DNA from: Lentisphaeria bacterium
Lineage (GTDB): Bacteria; Verrucomicrobiota; Lentisphaeria; Victivallales; UBA1829
Length of the DNA: 9,205 bases
NCBI GenBank assembly: GCA_017540385.1
Contig: JAFYBD010000054.1
Span: forward strand, 1-9,205
Direction: 5' to 3'
The notes under the pieces were generated by a model. It had not been told where the DNA came from. It did no database searches and saw only the letters and a list, made by a program, of their open reading frames with translations. The first letter of the stretch is position 1, and each line of letters opens with the position of its first letter. Shown piece after piece: positions 1-6,771 of the stretch. A program made the position numbers and the translations under genes.

Positions 1-3000
1 CACGGACGCGTTCGCGACCCTCGAGGAAGCCTCGGCCGCGCTCGCAGCACGCGGCGGGGGCGGCGCGATCTGGATCAGCGGCGGCACGTTCTCGCCCGCC
101 GGCGGCATCCGCGACTTCGTCGATCTGCACTACGGCACCGTACAGAATACGACCGTGTACGGGTATTTCTCCGTCACCAGCGGGGTCCTGCGGAATGTGC
201 ACGCGGCGTCGGGCAGCGTGATCTCCGTGGTGCAGGGCGGCACGCTGTCCTCCACGGGCGGCACCGTGATCGACGCCGGGGCCGAGATCACCGTGAACGG
301 CACGCTGGAATTCGACCTGCGCGGTCTGACGCCGGAAACCTGCACCCCGCTGTACGACGGGCTGATGTACGTGAACGGCGGGCCGGACTGCGCCATCGTG
401 GTCTCGGAGGACCAGGCGTTCGGCACCTACTGCCTCGGCGTGAACGCCGGAAATTTCAACGGTTCCTTCACCGTCAACATCTACACTCCGCCATCCGCCG
501 GCAACCCCGGGATCATCACGGTCATCGGCCTCCCGGGCGACGACAACGTCCTCCTGTACCTGTCCTCTTCGGACACGGGCGGCAACATCCTGTACCTCGC
601 GACGGGTTCGGGGAACACGGCCACGGCCCTCACGACCTCGGGTTCGGGGATCGTCGCGACCGAAGTCGACATCAGCGTCATCACGACCCCCGCCGATCCG
701 TCCGCTCCGATCGGGCTGTCCGTCGGCGGCACCTACCGGAACAACGGCGTGGCCTACAGCCTGAGCATGCTGAACGGCTCGCTGTACCTGACGATCGAAG
801 CCTACGAACCGCCCGAGGGCGGCATCTACGTCAATACCGCCTGGTGGAACCGGAACGGCGGCGACGCGGTGACGCTGAGCGACGGCAGGACGGCGGTCTT
901 CGGCGAAAACGCGTTCGCCGACTACCGGACCGCCTGCGAGGCGTCGGCCGAAGACGGCACGGTCTACCTGGACGGCGGGACCTGGTCCCTGGCCCAGAAA
1001 AACTGGTACAAGTATAAACATACCGTGCTGATGAGCGGCACGGTCCTCACCGACGATATCCCCGGTCTGGTGAAGAGGATCCATGTGACGCTGGAACACG
1101 GAGCGACCGCGAGGGATCTGGAAAACGGCGGCGTCATGACCGTGAAGTCGGGAGCGATCCTGGAGGGCGAGATCAGGAACGGCCAGGGGATCATGACGCT
1201 TCAGAACGGCGTGATCCTGAACGCCGCCCTGTCCGTCCGCAAAGGCTTCTCCTCGGCGAATGGAACGGTCGTCCTGGAGAATGTCTCCGTGCTGGGCGGC
1301 ACGGGCTCCATCTTCATCGAGCAGGGAGGCACGCTCACCGGCACCGCCGTGTTCGGCGAGGGGATGGACATCACGGTGAACGGCAGGCTTGATTTCGACA
1401 TTTCCGGCACGACGGCCGGAGGAGCCGCCCTGTTCAGCGGATTGTCGTATCTGCGGGGCAAGGCCACGTACAGCATCACGGTCTCGAATACGCAGCAGTA
1501 CGGCATCTACCGCCTGGCGGACGCCGCCGCCGGATACGACGGCAGCCCCATCGCGGTGAACAATACCTTCGGCGTGCAGATCAGCAGCGTCGAGGTCGGC
1601 AGGGCCGTGAAGATCGCCGGCTCGTATTACACGCTCCGGGCGCTGCCGTCCGACGCGGGGTACGACCTCTTCCTCGTGGTCAGCGAACTGCCTGCGCCGG
1701 AAACCGTGTACGTGAACAGCACCTGGACGGAGAAAACGTTCGGCGAAAACGTCGAAATCCCCGGCGGGATGGCCTCGTTCCTGTACGACGCCTTCGCCGA
1801 CATTTACGAGGCGGCGGATGCGACCCCCGGACGCGGCACGGTCTGCGTCACGGGCGGCACGCTCTCCCTCTCCGGCGACAAGCTCTCCTATCACGCCATC
1901 GTGGTGAACGGCGGCACGCTCGCGCTCGCTTCGGACGCCAGGATCGCCGGGGACGTGACCGTCACGAACAACGGCCGGCTCGACCTGGCGAAGGGCTCCG
2001 GCGTCAAGCCGGCGTCCATCACCGTGGACGCCACGGGCACGCTCGGCGGCTCGTACGTTTTCACGGAGGGGATGAATGTGACCGTGAACGGCACGCTTTT
2101 CGCCGACTTCGCCGGCACGACCGCGAGCGAAACCGCCCGTTTCGAGGGCATTTCGCATGTCCAGGGCGCCCCGACCATCTACGTGGTCCTGGACGCGAAA
2201 CAGACCGCCGGCACCTATCTGATCGCCACGGACGCCGCCCGGATCGGGCAGATCGTCCTCAGGTTCGGCGAGAAGAGGTCGTACAAGTCCGACGGCAGTT
2301 ATTCCTACGACACCTTCACGCTCCGCGTGAACAGCGGGGACGTCCTCTACAGCGAAAAGACGATCAGCGTCACGGCCGTGATGGACGACTCCGGGACCCT
2401 GGCGCTCCGGGTGGAGGGATACGTCAAACCGTCGATTGTCTACGCCAATGAGGATTTGGGGTGGAACGTCCCGCTCAACACCATCGTGGAAACCGTCGAG
2501 GGCGGCACGGCGGTCTACGGATACGACGCCTTCAACAAAGGCAATGACGCGCTCTACAACCTCGCCGACGGCGGCACGCTGATCCTGGACAGGGGCAAGC
2601 TGGAGTCCCGGACCCTTTCCGCCGGGCAGAACGTGATCGCCTACCGGAAGAGCGAGATCAAGGAGTGCGGCATCCAATCCGGTTCGTCGGTCACCGCCAA
2701 GGCCGGGAGCAACCTCGTATTCTGGGACGACAACAACTGCTTCTACGCAGGCTCCACGCTCACGGTCGAGGCCGGCGCCGTGCTGTCCCTGAGGGGGATC
2801 ACGACCATCCAGGACGGCGTGAACATCACAATAGACGGCACGCTGGACTTCAACGTCACCCGGATTCAAAAAGGCGATACCACCCCGCTCTTCAATAACC
2901 TCTCCCTCATCAAGGGCAACGTGTCCTACCGGGTGTCGGTCGACCAGGATGAAATGGACTATATCCTGGCCTCGGGCGCTCAGGACTTCGACGGGACCGT

Positions 3001-5986
3001 CACGGTCGTGAATGACTGGAACGGGACCGAGTTCGGCACGCTCGCGGTCGGCGGCTCTTTCATGTACAATGACAAGTATTACTATCTGAAATTGAGGGAC
3101 AGCGGCGAGCTGTGTCTGACGATTTCGAAGGACCCGATCCTGGATCAGGTCTACCTCAATTCGGAGTGGGCGGGGCTGGAGGCCGGGACGGTCGTCGAGG
3201 TCGACGGCACGACCGCCACGCTCGGATACGACGCGTTCGAAAGTTATGCGGCCGTGAAGGCGAAATACCGGAGCGTGCCGAAGATGTTCGTGACCGGCGG
3301 CACGGTGTCGTTCTACAACGATACCGCCGCGAACCTCACGACGGTGCGGGCGGGCGCAATCCTGACCGACGCGACCGTGTTCGGCTATTCGCTCACGCTC
3401 GAGAACGGCGCGACCGCGCGGAATATCACGGTCTCCGGGAACATTTTCACGCTTGAGAACGGCGCGCTGGCGCAGGACATCCGGGTCTCCGGCGGCACGG
3501 TCCTGATGGAGAACGGGGCGATCGCGGCCGGCATCATCGTCACGAACGGCCTGCTCCAGGTCGAAAACGCTTCGGCGCAGAATGTCTCGGTCACAGGCGG
3601 CATGTTCGCAGTGGCGGGCGGGACGTCGGTGATCGGACTCACGGTCTCCGGCGGCACGGTCGAGCTGGGAAGGGCGTCGGTGGTCGGCCTCACGTTCTAC
3701 GGCGGCAAGCTTACTCTGGCGGAGGGCGCGACCGTCCGCGACCTCACGGTCAGCCTCGTGATGCCCATGCCGGGGTATCTCACGTTCAACAGCGTCGCGG
3801 GAGCCGTGCTGTCCGGCACGATCACGGTCGGAAAGCAGACGAAATTCACCGGCGGTGCGACGTTCGCGGACGACGCGGTCATCACCATCGACGGCATACT
3901 GGAGTTCGACATTTCCGGCATGACGGGGAGCAGTGCGGCGCTGTACAACCGCATGTCCGCCATTCGCGGCGACACGACGTTCCGCGTGGCGGTGTCGGCT
4001 TCGCAGGCGGCGGGCGACTACGTGCTGGCGTCCGGCGCGGAGGATTTCGCCGGGGTCATCAGCGTGGTGCGCGACGGCATCTTCTCGCTCGGCAAGCTGT
4101 GGGTCGGAGGGACCCTCGTGGCCGAAAACATGCAGTACACGCTCACCCGCGATGACGCAGGTCAGTTGCATCTCGTGTGCAAGGAACACGTCACGCGGCC
4201 CGTGGTGTACGTGAATTCGCTCTGGTCTTCGCTGGAGGACGGCACGGTCGTCCAGGTCAACGGCCAGACCGCCACGATCGGATACGACGCGTTCGCCGAC
4301 GGCTCGGCCGCACTCGATCTCCTCGGAGCGACCAGCAAGCTGAACGTAACAGGCGGGTCGACGTCGTTCAATTTTGAAACCGTCGCGTGCGACACGGACG
4401 TGTGGGACGGGGCGTTCCTGACCGGGATCCGCATGAGCGACGCCACCCTCACGCTGTCGGGCGACGCATCGGCGTGGGACGTGACCGTGGGCGTGGTCCT
4501 GTACAAATCCGACGGTTCGATCAGCATGGTCACCGGCGGCGCGCTCGTGATGAAGAGCGGGGCGACCGCGCAGGACCTCACGGTGAACGCCGGATCGGTC
4601 ACGTTGGAGAGCGGCGTCTTCATCTGGAATTTCAAGGCCGGACTCGAGACCGATCTGCAGGTCGCGGGCGTGACGATCGCCAGCACGTCCGACGTGATAC
4701 TCTCCGGCACAGTCACGCTCGGCAGCACCTCGAAACTCACCGGAGGCGCGACATTCGATTCCGACGCGATCGTCACCATAAACGGCGTGCTCGATTTCGA
4801 CATCTCCGGCATTGCGGCAGGCGGCGGCGTATTGTATCGCGGTCTCTCGCTGGTCAGGGGGACGCCTCGCTTCACCCTCACCGTGAACGCCGAACAGGGG
4901 TATGGCAAATACGCCCTCGCAGACGGCGTGACGGCGTTCGACTCGGTCATCACCGTGGTGAATACGGCCGGCGAATCCTTCGGGACGCTGAGCGCGGGCT
5001 CCACGCTGTTCCTCGGGAACACCGCCTACACGCTCGCCGTGAACGACGGCGTACTGAGCGTGGAAATCGTCGAGGCCGAACACTTTGCGAAGAGCGACGT
5101 CGACGGGAACAACGTCTCCGACGTGCTGTTCCAGTACACCGGCGGTGACGATCAGACCGGGTATTGGCTGAACGGTACCGACGAATGGCGCGGCTCCAAC
5201 ATGACGCATCCGGCCGACTGGAAGCTCATTGGCGCGTACGACATGGACGGCGACGGCCGGGCCGATGCGGTGTTCGCGGGCTACGGTGTGGTCGTGGACG
5301 GCAAGGAGGGCGCGTACATCGGGTATTACAAGGGCGGCGTCGACACCGACGACAACTGGGTGACCATCGACTTCCTCGAAAACAAGGAGAACCATGTCTG
5401 GCACAATGCCGTCGGCAACCTCACGGGGAACGCCGGGCGGAACTCCATCGTGTGGTATGCTCCGGAGCTCTATGCGCTCGGCGTGTGGACGGACGGCACA
5501 TCCGAATGGACCAGCCTGAGCGGCAGTTTCGGCGGAGACGCCTGGACGCTCGTCGGCTGCGGCGACTTCACCGGCGAAGGGAAAGATTCGGTCATCATGA
5601 GCTACAATGGCGGCCAGATATTCTATGCGGTCGGATTCGACGGCAGCATGACCACGCTCGGCAGTTTGAATTGGTCCGGCTGGGAAGTCCGTGCCATCGG
5701 CGACTTCGCAGGCGACGGCAAGGACGACATGGTCCTGTTCCACAAGGACAGCGGATCCATGGTCATGTGCGCGGACGGCAGCCTCGACGATTTCGTGTCC
5801 ATCGGCCAGATCGACAAGGACGACTGGTTCGTGGTCGGCGCGGGCGATTACAACGGCGATCAGCAGGACGACCTCCTGGTCCGCCAGTATTCGACCGGCA
5901 TGCTGGGTTACTACGCCTCCGGCGACACCACCCAGTGGACCGAACTCGGCCGCGGCGTGGACATGAACTGGACCGTCATCGCCTGA
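1..5986 (+). CDS. Giant modular AIDA-like repeat protein with FG-GAP/VCBS-type C-terminus, 5'-partial
   Basis: The frame is open from the first base (first full codon at 2) to TGA at 5984-5986, giving 1994 residues; the true start lies to the left. A GTG at 155 is internal, because residues 1-4 (TDAF) already match the 'DAF' element of the modules. Modules start with a VYVN-x-W type element at residues 275, 569, 813, 1050 and 1402. Each continues with a Gly/Thr/Val-rich beta-solenoid-like stretch, then an ITVNG-x-L-x-FDISG-like element, then a beta-rich segment ending in Y-x-L...L-x-L-x-V. Residues 1698-1994 are six Asp/Gly-rich repeats (DMDGDG, GDFAGDG). There is no C-terminal autotransporter barrel, LPXTG or PEP-CTERM signal, and cysteine is rare. 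A surface or secreted adhesin or matrix role is inferred from repeat architecture; the true function and export route are unknown. Confidence 0.9.
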   Translation, partial: TDAFATLEEASAALAARGGGGAIWISGGTFSPAGGIRDFVDLHYGTVQNTTVYGYFSVTSGVLRNVHAASGSVISVVQGGTLSSTGGTVIDAGAEITVNGTLEFDLRGLTPETCTPLYDGLMYVNGGPDCAIVVSEDQAFGTYCLGVNAGNFNGSFTVNIYTPPSAGNPGIITVIGLPGDDNVLLYLSSSDTGGNILYLATGSGNTATALTTSGSGIVATEVDISVITTPADPSAPIGLSVGGTYRNNGVAYSLSMLNGSLYLTIEAYEPPEGGIYVNTAWWNRNGGDAVTLSDGRTAVFGENAFADYRTACEASAEDGTVYLDGGTWSLAQKNWYKYKHTVLMSGTVLTDDIPGLVKRIHVTLEHGATARDLENGGVMTVKSGAILEGEIRNGQGIMTLQNGVILNAALSVRKGFSSANGTVVLENVSVLGGTGSIFIEQGGTLTGTAVFGEGMDITVNGRLDFDISGTTAGGAALFSGLSYLRGKATYSITVSNTQQYGIYRLADAAAGYDGSPIAVNNTFGVQISSVEVGRAVKIAGSYYTLRALPSDAGYDLFLVVSELPAPETVYVNSTWTEKTFGENVEIPGGMASFLYDAFADIYEAADATPGRGTVCVTGGTLSLSGDKLSYHAIVVNGGTLALASDARIAGDVTVTNNGRLDLAKGSGVKPASITVDATGTLGGSYVFTEGMNVTVNGTLFADFAGTTASETARFEGISHVQGAPTIYVVLDAKQTAGTYLIATDAARIGQIVLRFGEKRSYKSDGSYSYDTFTLRVNSGDVLYSEKTISVTAVMDDSGTLALRVEGYVKPSIVYANEDLGWNVPLNTIVETVEGGTAVYGYDAFNKGNDALYNLADGGTLILDRGKLESRTLSAGQNVIAYRKSEIKECGIQSGSSVTAKAGSNLVFWDDNNCFYAGSTLTVEAGAVLSLRGITTIQDGVNITIDGTLDFNVTRIQKGDTTPLFNNLSLIKGNVSYRVSVDQDEMDYILASGAQDFDGTVTVVNDWNGTEFGTLAVGGSFMYNDKYYYLKLRDSGELCLTISKDPILDQVYLNSEWAGLEAGTVVEVDGTTATLGYDAFESYAAVKAKYRSVPKMFVTGGTVSFYNDTAANLTTVRAGAILTDATVFGYSLTLENGATARNITVSGNIFTLENGALAQDIRVSGGTVLMENGAIAAGIIVTNGLLQVENASAQNVSVTGGMFAVAGGTSVIGLTVSGGTVELGRASVVGLTFYGGKLTLAEGATVRDLTVSLVMPMPGYLTFNSVAGAVLSGTITVGKQTKFTGGATFADDAVITIDGILEFDISGMTGSSAALYNRMSAIRGDTTFRVAVSASQAAGDYVLASGAEDFAGVISVVRDGIFSLGKLWVGGTLVAENMQYTLTRDDAGQLHLVCKEHVTRPVVYVNSLWSSLEDGTVVQVNGQTATIGYDAFADGSAALDLLGATSKLNVTGGSTSFNFETVACDTDVWDGAFLTGIRMSDATLTLSGDASAWDVTVGVVLYKSDGSISMVTGGALVMKSGATAQDLTVNAGSVTLESGVFIWNFKAGLETDLQVAGVTIASTSDVILSGTVTLGSTSKLTGGATFDSDAIVTINGVLDFDISGIAAGGGVLYRGLSLVRGTPRFTLTVNAEQGYGKYALADGVTAFDSVITVVNTAGESFGTLSAGSTLFLGNTAYTLAVNDGVLSVEIVEAEHFAKSDVDGNNVSDVLFQYTGGDDQTGYWLNGTDEWRGSNMTHPADWKLIGAYDMDGDGRADAVFAGYGVVVDGKEGAYIGYYKGGVDTDDNWVTIDFLENKENHVWHNAVGNLTGNAGRNSIVWYAPELYALGVWTDGTSEWTSLSGSFGGDAWTLVGCGDFTGEGKDSVIMSYNGGQIFYAVGFDGSMTTLGSLNWSGWEVRAIGDFAGDGKDDMVLFHKDSGSMVMCADGSLDDFVSIGQIDKDDWFVVGAGDYNGDQQDDLLVRQYSTGMLGYYASGDTTQWTELGRGVDMNWTVIA
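824..5080 (+). repeat. Five tandem protein modules of about 240-350 residues
   Basis: Module starts (first residue of the Y[VAL]N element) are at 824, 1706, 2438, 3149 and 4205, giving lengths of about 294, 244, 237, 352 and 292 residues. Elements recurring in order are: YVN-x-W, a GYDAFAD-like block, a V-x-GGT-x-S strand, AIDA-like strands, an I-T-[VI]-[ND]-G-x-L-x-F-D block, a Q-x-x-G-x-Y-x-LA block and a FGTL-x-[VA]G block. Before 824 lies the rest of a sixth module, which carries extra sequence around 600-720. DNA identity is mostly low. The exception is a 29-nt match with one mismatch between 3211-3239 and 4267-4295, in register with the 1056-nt length of the fourth module. Confidence 0.85.
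3389..3751 (+). repeat. Seven tandem AIDA-like strands of 17-18 residues in the fourth module
   Basis: This 121-residue stretch reads as seven consecutive units of about 17 residues. Units begin with strands such as SLTLENGATARNITVSG, IFTLENGALAQDIRVSGG and TVLMENGAIAAGIIVTNG. The pattern is hydrophobic strand, [EA]NG[AG], turn, then x-V-S-GG, as in AIDA-type beta-solenoid repeats. The extra copies explain why this module is the longest of the five. The later units (VELGRASVVGLTFYGG, KLTLAEGATVRDLTV) are more diverged. Confidence 0.8.
5093..5983 (+). other. Six-repeat FG-GAP/VCBS-like C-terminal domain, likely beta-propeller
   Basis: Six Ca-loop-like motifs begin near 5096 (DVDGNNVSD), 5240 (DMDGDGRAD), 5414 (GNLTGNAGRN), 5561 (GDFTGEGKD), 5699 (GDFAGDGKDD) and 5843 (GDYNGDQQDD). 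Spacings are 48, 58, 49, 46 and 48 residues, with 47 left to the stop. Each motif from the second on is preceded by a W-containing strand such as DWKLIGAY, AWTLVGCG or DWFVVGAG. The first motif lacks this strand, and the protein ends with an orphan one, NWTVIA. Acidic loops of this kind bind calcium in the FG-GAP/VCBS families; calcium binding here is inferred. Confidence 0.75.
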
Positions 5987-6225
5987 GCAGGCCAACGGCC
6001 TGCACTGCGGTAGTGCCGTGCTTCGCGAGAACACGTGCCCTGGCGAAGCCGGGCACTACTTGGCACACTCTGTGTGTGCCCGAGCGAAGCCGGGCACTGC
6101 TACAGTCCAGGCGCAGCCTGGCACACTCTGTGTGTGCTCTCAGCTTCGCTTGAGCACGAGGTTAGCACCTCAACTGCAGTAGTGCCGTGCTACGCTACGG
6201 CACGTGTCTGAGCGTAGACAGACAC
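5987..6225. repeat. Array of seven related 20-24-nt hairpins with GCGNAGC cores
   Basis: Seven units share the plan GTG-arm, usually one bulged base, core GCGNAGC, arm-CAC. Unit (strand), with core: 6013-6034 (-), 6020-6026; 6035-6056 (+), 6043-6049; 6076-6097 (+), 6084-6090; 6105-6124 (+), 6111-6117; 6134-6157 (-), 6143-6149; 6182-6203 (-), 6189-6195; 6204-6225 (+), 6212-6218 (last base mismatched). Arms differ between units but pair within them, e.g. GTGCCCG/CGGGCAC, GTGCCGT/ACGGCAC, GTGTCTG/CAGACAC. Units 1-2 and 6-7 abut in opposite orientation. The linker ACTCTGTGT occurs at 6067-6075 and 6125-6133; CTGCRGTA occurs at 6005-6012 and 6174-6181. Two non-family hairpins are also present: 5987-6003 (GCAGGCC/GGCCTGC), right after the stop codon, and 6158-6171 (GAGGT/ACCTC). 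No strong T-tract follows, so this is not a classical terminator. Confidence 0.85.
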
Positions 6226-6258
6226 TATCTTTATATGGGGGTCCGGATTGCGCGTAAC

Positions 6259-6384
6259 AGGTTTTCGTTGATAGTGTCTTTGCCCGTGTTTTGAGGGGGG
6301 ACTGTTTCCTTGCCAGTTTCTTTGATAGTCCCGTGAGAGACCGAGGCCGTTTCTTTGGCAGTTTCTGTGGATTTTTGTGGATTT
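6259..6384. repeat. Degenerate 12-nt repeats (consensus near TTTCTTTGNNAG)
   Basis: On the + strand, 24-nt double units start at 6259, 6301 and 6346. Each half resembles TTTC-[TGC]-TTG-x-x-AG; examples are TTTCGTTGATAG, TTTCTTTGATAG and TTTCTTTGGCAG. TTGATAGT occurs exactly at 6268-6275 and 6322-6329. The last unit grades into TTTCTGTGGATTTTTGTGG. Read on the - strand the repeat gives a QRN-rich open frame, which shows no other sign of being a gene. The stretch between the hairpin array and the tRNA holds nothing else I can recognise. Confidence 0.5.
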
Positions 6385-6399
6385 ACGCTCGAAAATCAC

Positions 6400-6445
6400 A
6401 AAAAAACACCATGTTTCACAGTGTATCGGAAAACGTGAAACAGGG
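6400..6445 (-). terminator. Rho-independent terminator of tRNA-Thr
   Basis: On the - strand the inverted repeat GTTTCAC (6441-6435) / GTGAAAC (6419-6413) extends by a T-A pair, then one mismatch, then two C-G pairs. The loop is 15 nt. Two bases after the stem comes a run of seven T (6406-6400). It starts 17 nt past the encoded CCA of the tRNA. It has no T-tract in the + direction, so it acts one way only. Confidence 0.75.
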
Positions 6446-6462
6446 TGATTTGGGCTCAAAAA

Positions 6463-6537
6463 TGGAGCCGGCTCTCGGATTCGAACCGAGGACCGACGGT
6501 TTACAAAACCGTAGCTCTACCGCTGAGCTAAGCCGGC
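6463..6537 (-). tRNA. tRNA-Thr(UGU), CCA encoded
   Basis: The full cloverleaf folds on the - strand. The acceptor GCCGGCT/AGCCGGC has seven pairs. The D arm is GCTC-AGCGGTA-GAGC. The anticodon stem ACGGT/ACCGT encloses loop TTTGTAA, giving anticodon TGT, which reads ACA (Thr). The variable loop is 5 nt (CGGTC), and the T arm is CTCGG-TTCGAAT-CCGAG. The discriminator base is T, and CCA is encoded at 6465-6463. There is no intron. It lies divergent from the lpxH-like operon and convergent with the giant gene upstream. Confidence 0.97.
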
Positions 6538-6551
6538 AAATGGTCTGGAAT

Positions 6552-6590
6552 CGCCGGGACCTCCGTCCCCGTGGGCGGGACGGTCCGGCG
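6552..6590 (-). other. Strong GC hairpin in the tRNA-Thr leader
   Basis: The inner stem CCGTCCC (6563-6569) / GGGACGG (6577-6583) has a 7-nt loop. Outer arms CGCCGG/CCGGCG extend it with short bulges to a 39-nt structure. It lies between the predicted tRNA promoter and the mature tRNA 5' end, so it would be in the precursor leader removed during 5' processing. It has no T-tract in either direction. Its role is unknown. Confidence 0.5.
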
Positions 6591-6636
6591 CGTGTCTCGC
6601 CTTGCCAAAGCCCGTCCGTTTGCTTCCGAACAACAA

Positions 6637-6666
6637 ATAATATGGCATATTTTCTCTAAAAGTCAA
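6637..6666 (-). promoter_or_regulatory. Sigma70-type promoter for tRNA-Thr
   Basis: On the - strand, -35 TTGACT (6666-6661) and -10 TATTAT (6642-6637) are separated by 18 nt. The predicted start near 6630 leaves a leader of about 90 nt before the tRNA. An interrupted palindrome AATATG-G-CATATT (6639-6651) overlaps the -10 side and could be an operator, but this is speculative. Confidence 0.7.
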
Positions 6667-6695
6667 ACACTTTCACTTTCTTTTTTGCTTTTTCG

Positions 6696-6704
6696 TGATA
6701 TAGT
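6696..6704 (+). promoter_or_regulatory. Candidate extended -10 promoter for the lpxH-like operon
   Basis: TGATATAGT matches an extended -10 (TGn-TATAAT-like). No good -35 lies 16-18 nt upstream, where the DNA is T/C-rich. A start near 6711 would give a leader of about 60 nt to the ATG at 6772. It sits back to back with the tRNA promoter in one AT-rich island of about 90 bp. Confidence 0.5.
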
Positions 6705-6771
6705 ATCATATTTAACTGGTTTTCCCCCGCGCAGGGGAGCGACCGCATTTTCGGGAAAGGCTGTTTCGCAC

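Noticed and set aside
4162..5022. 286-codon frame on the - strand
   Set aside because: It is an antisense shadow of the giant gene, whose + frame is continuous and shows module homology throughout.
5164..6153. 329-codon arginine-rich frame on the + strand
   Set aside because: It is an out-of-frame reading of the GC-rich propeller region, running on into the hairpin array; Arg-rich composition is typical of such shadows.
5987..6225. Hairpin array as a CRISPR or an integron attC array
   Set aside because: Units are not identical repeats with uniform unique spacers, orientations alternate, and no cassette genes or attC core sites are present.
6190..6459. 89-codon frame on the - strand with QRN-like repeats
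   Set aside because: It starts just past the tRNA 3' end, runs through the tRNA terminator and ends in the hairpin array; the repeats come from the 12-nt DNA repeat.
6463..6537. tRNA-Thr as an integration (att) site
   Set aside because: No second copy of the tRNA 3' end and no integrase gene are seen in the window.
6291..6659. Open frame of 122 codons on the + strand across the tRNA region
   Set aside because: It reads through the complement of the tRNA-Thr gene, giving the familiar spurious peptide around GFEPRTDGLQNRSSTAELS. It has no ribosome binding site or family resemblance.
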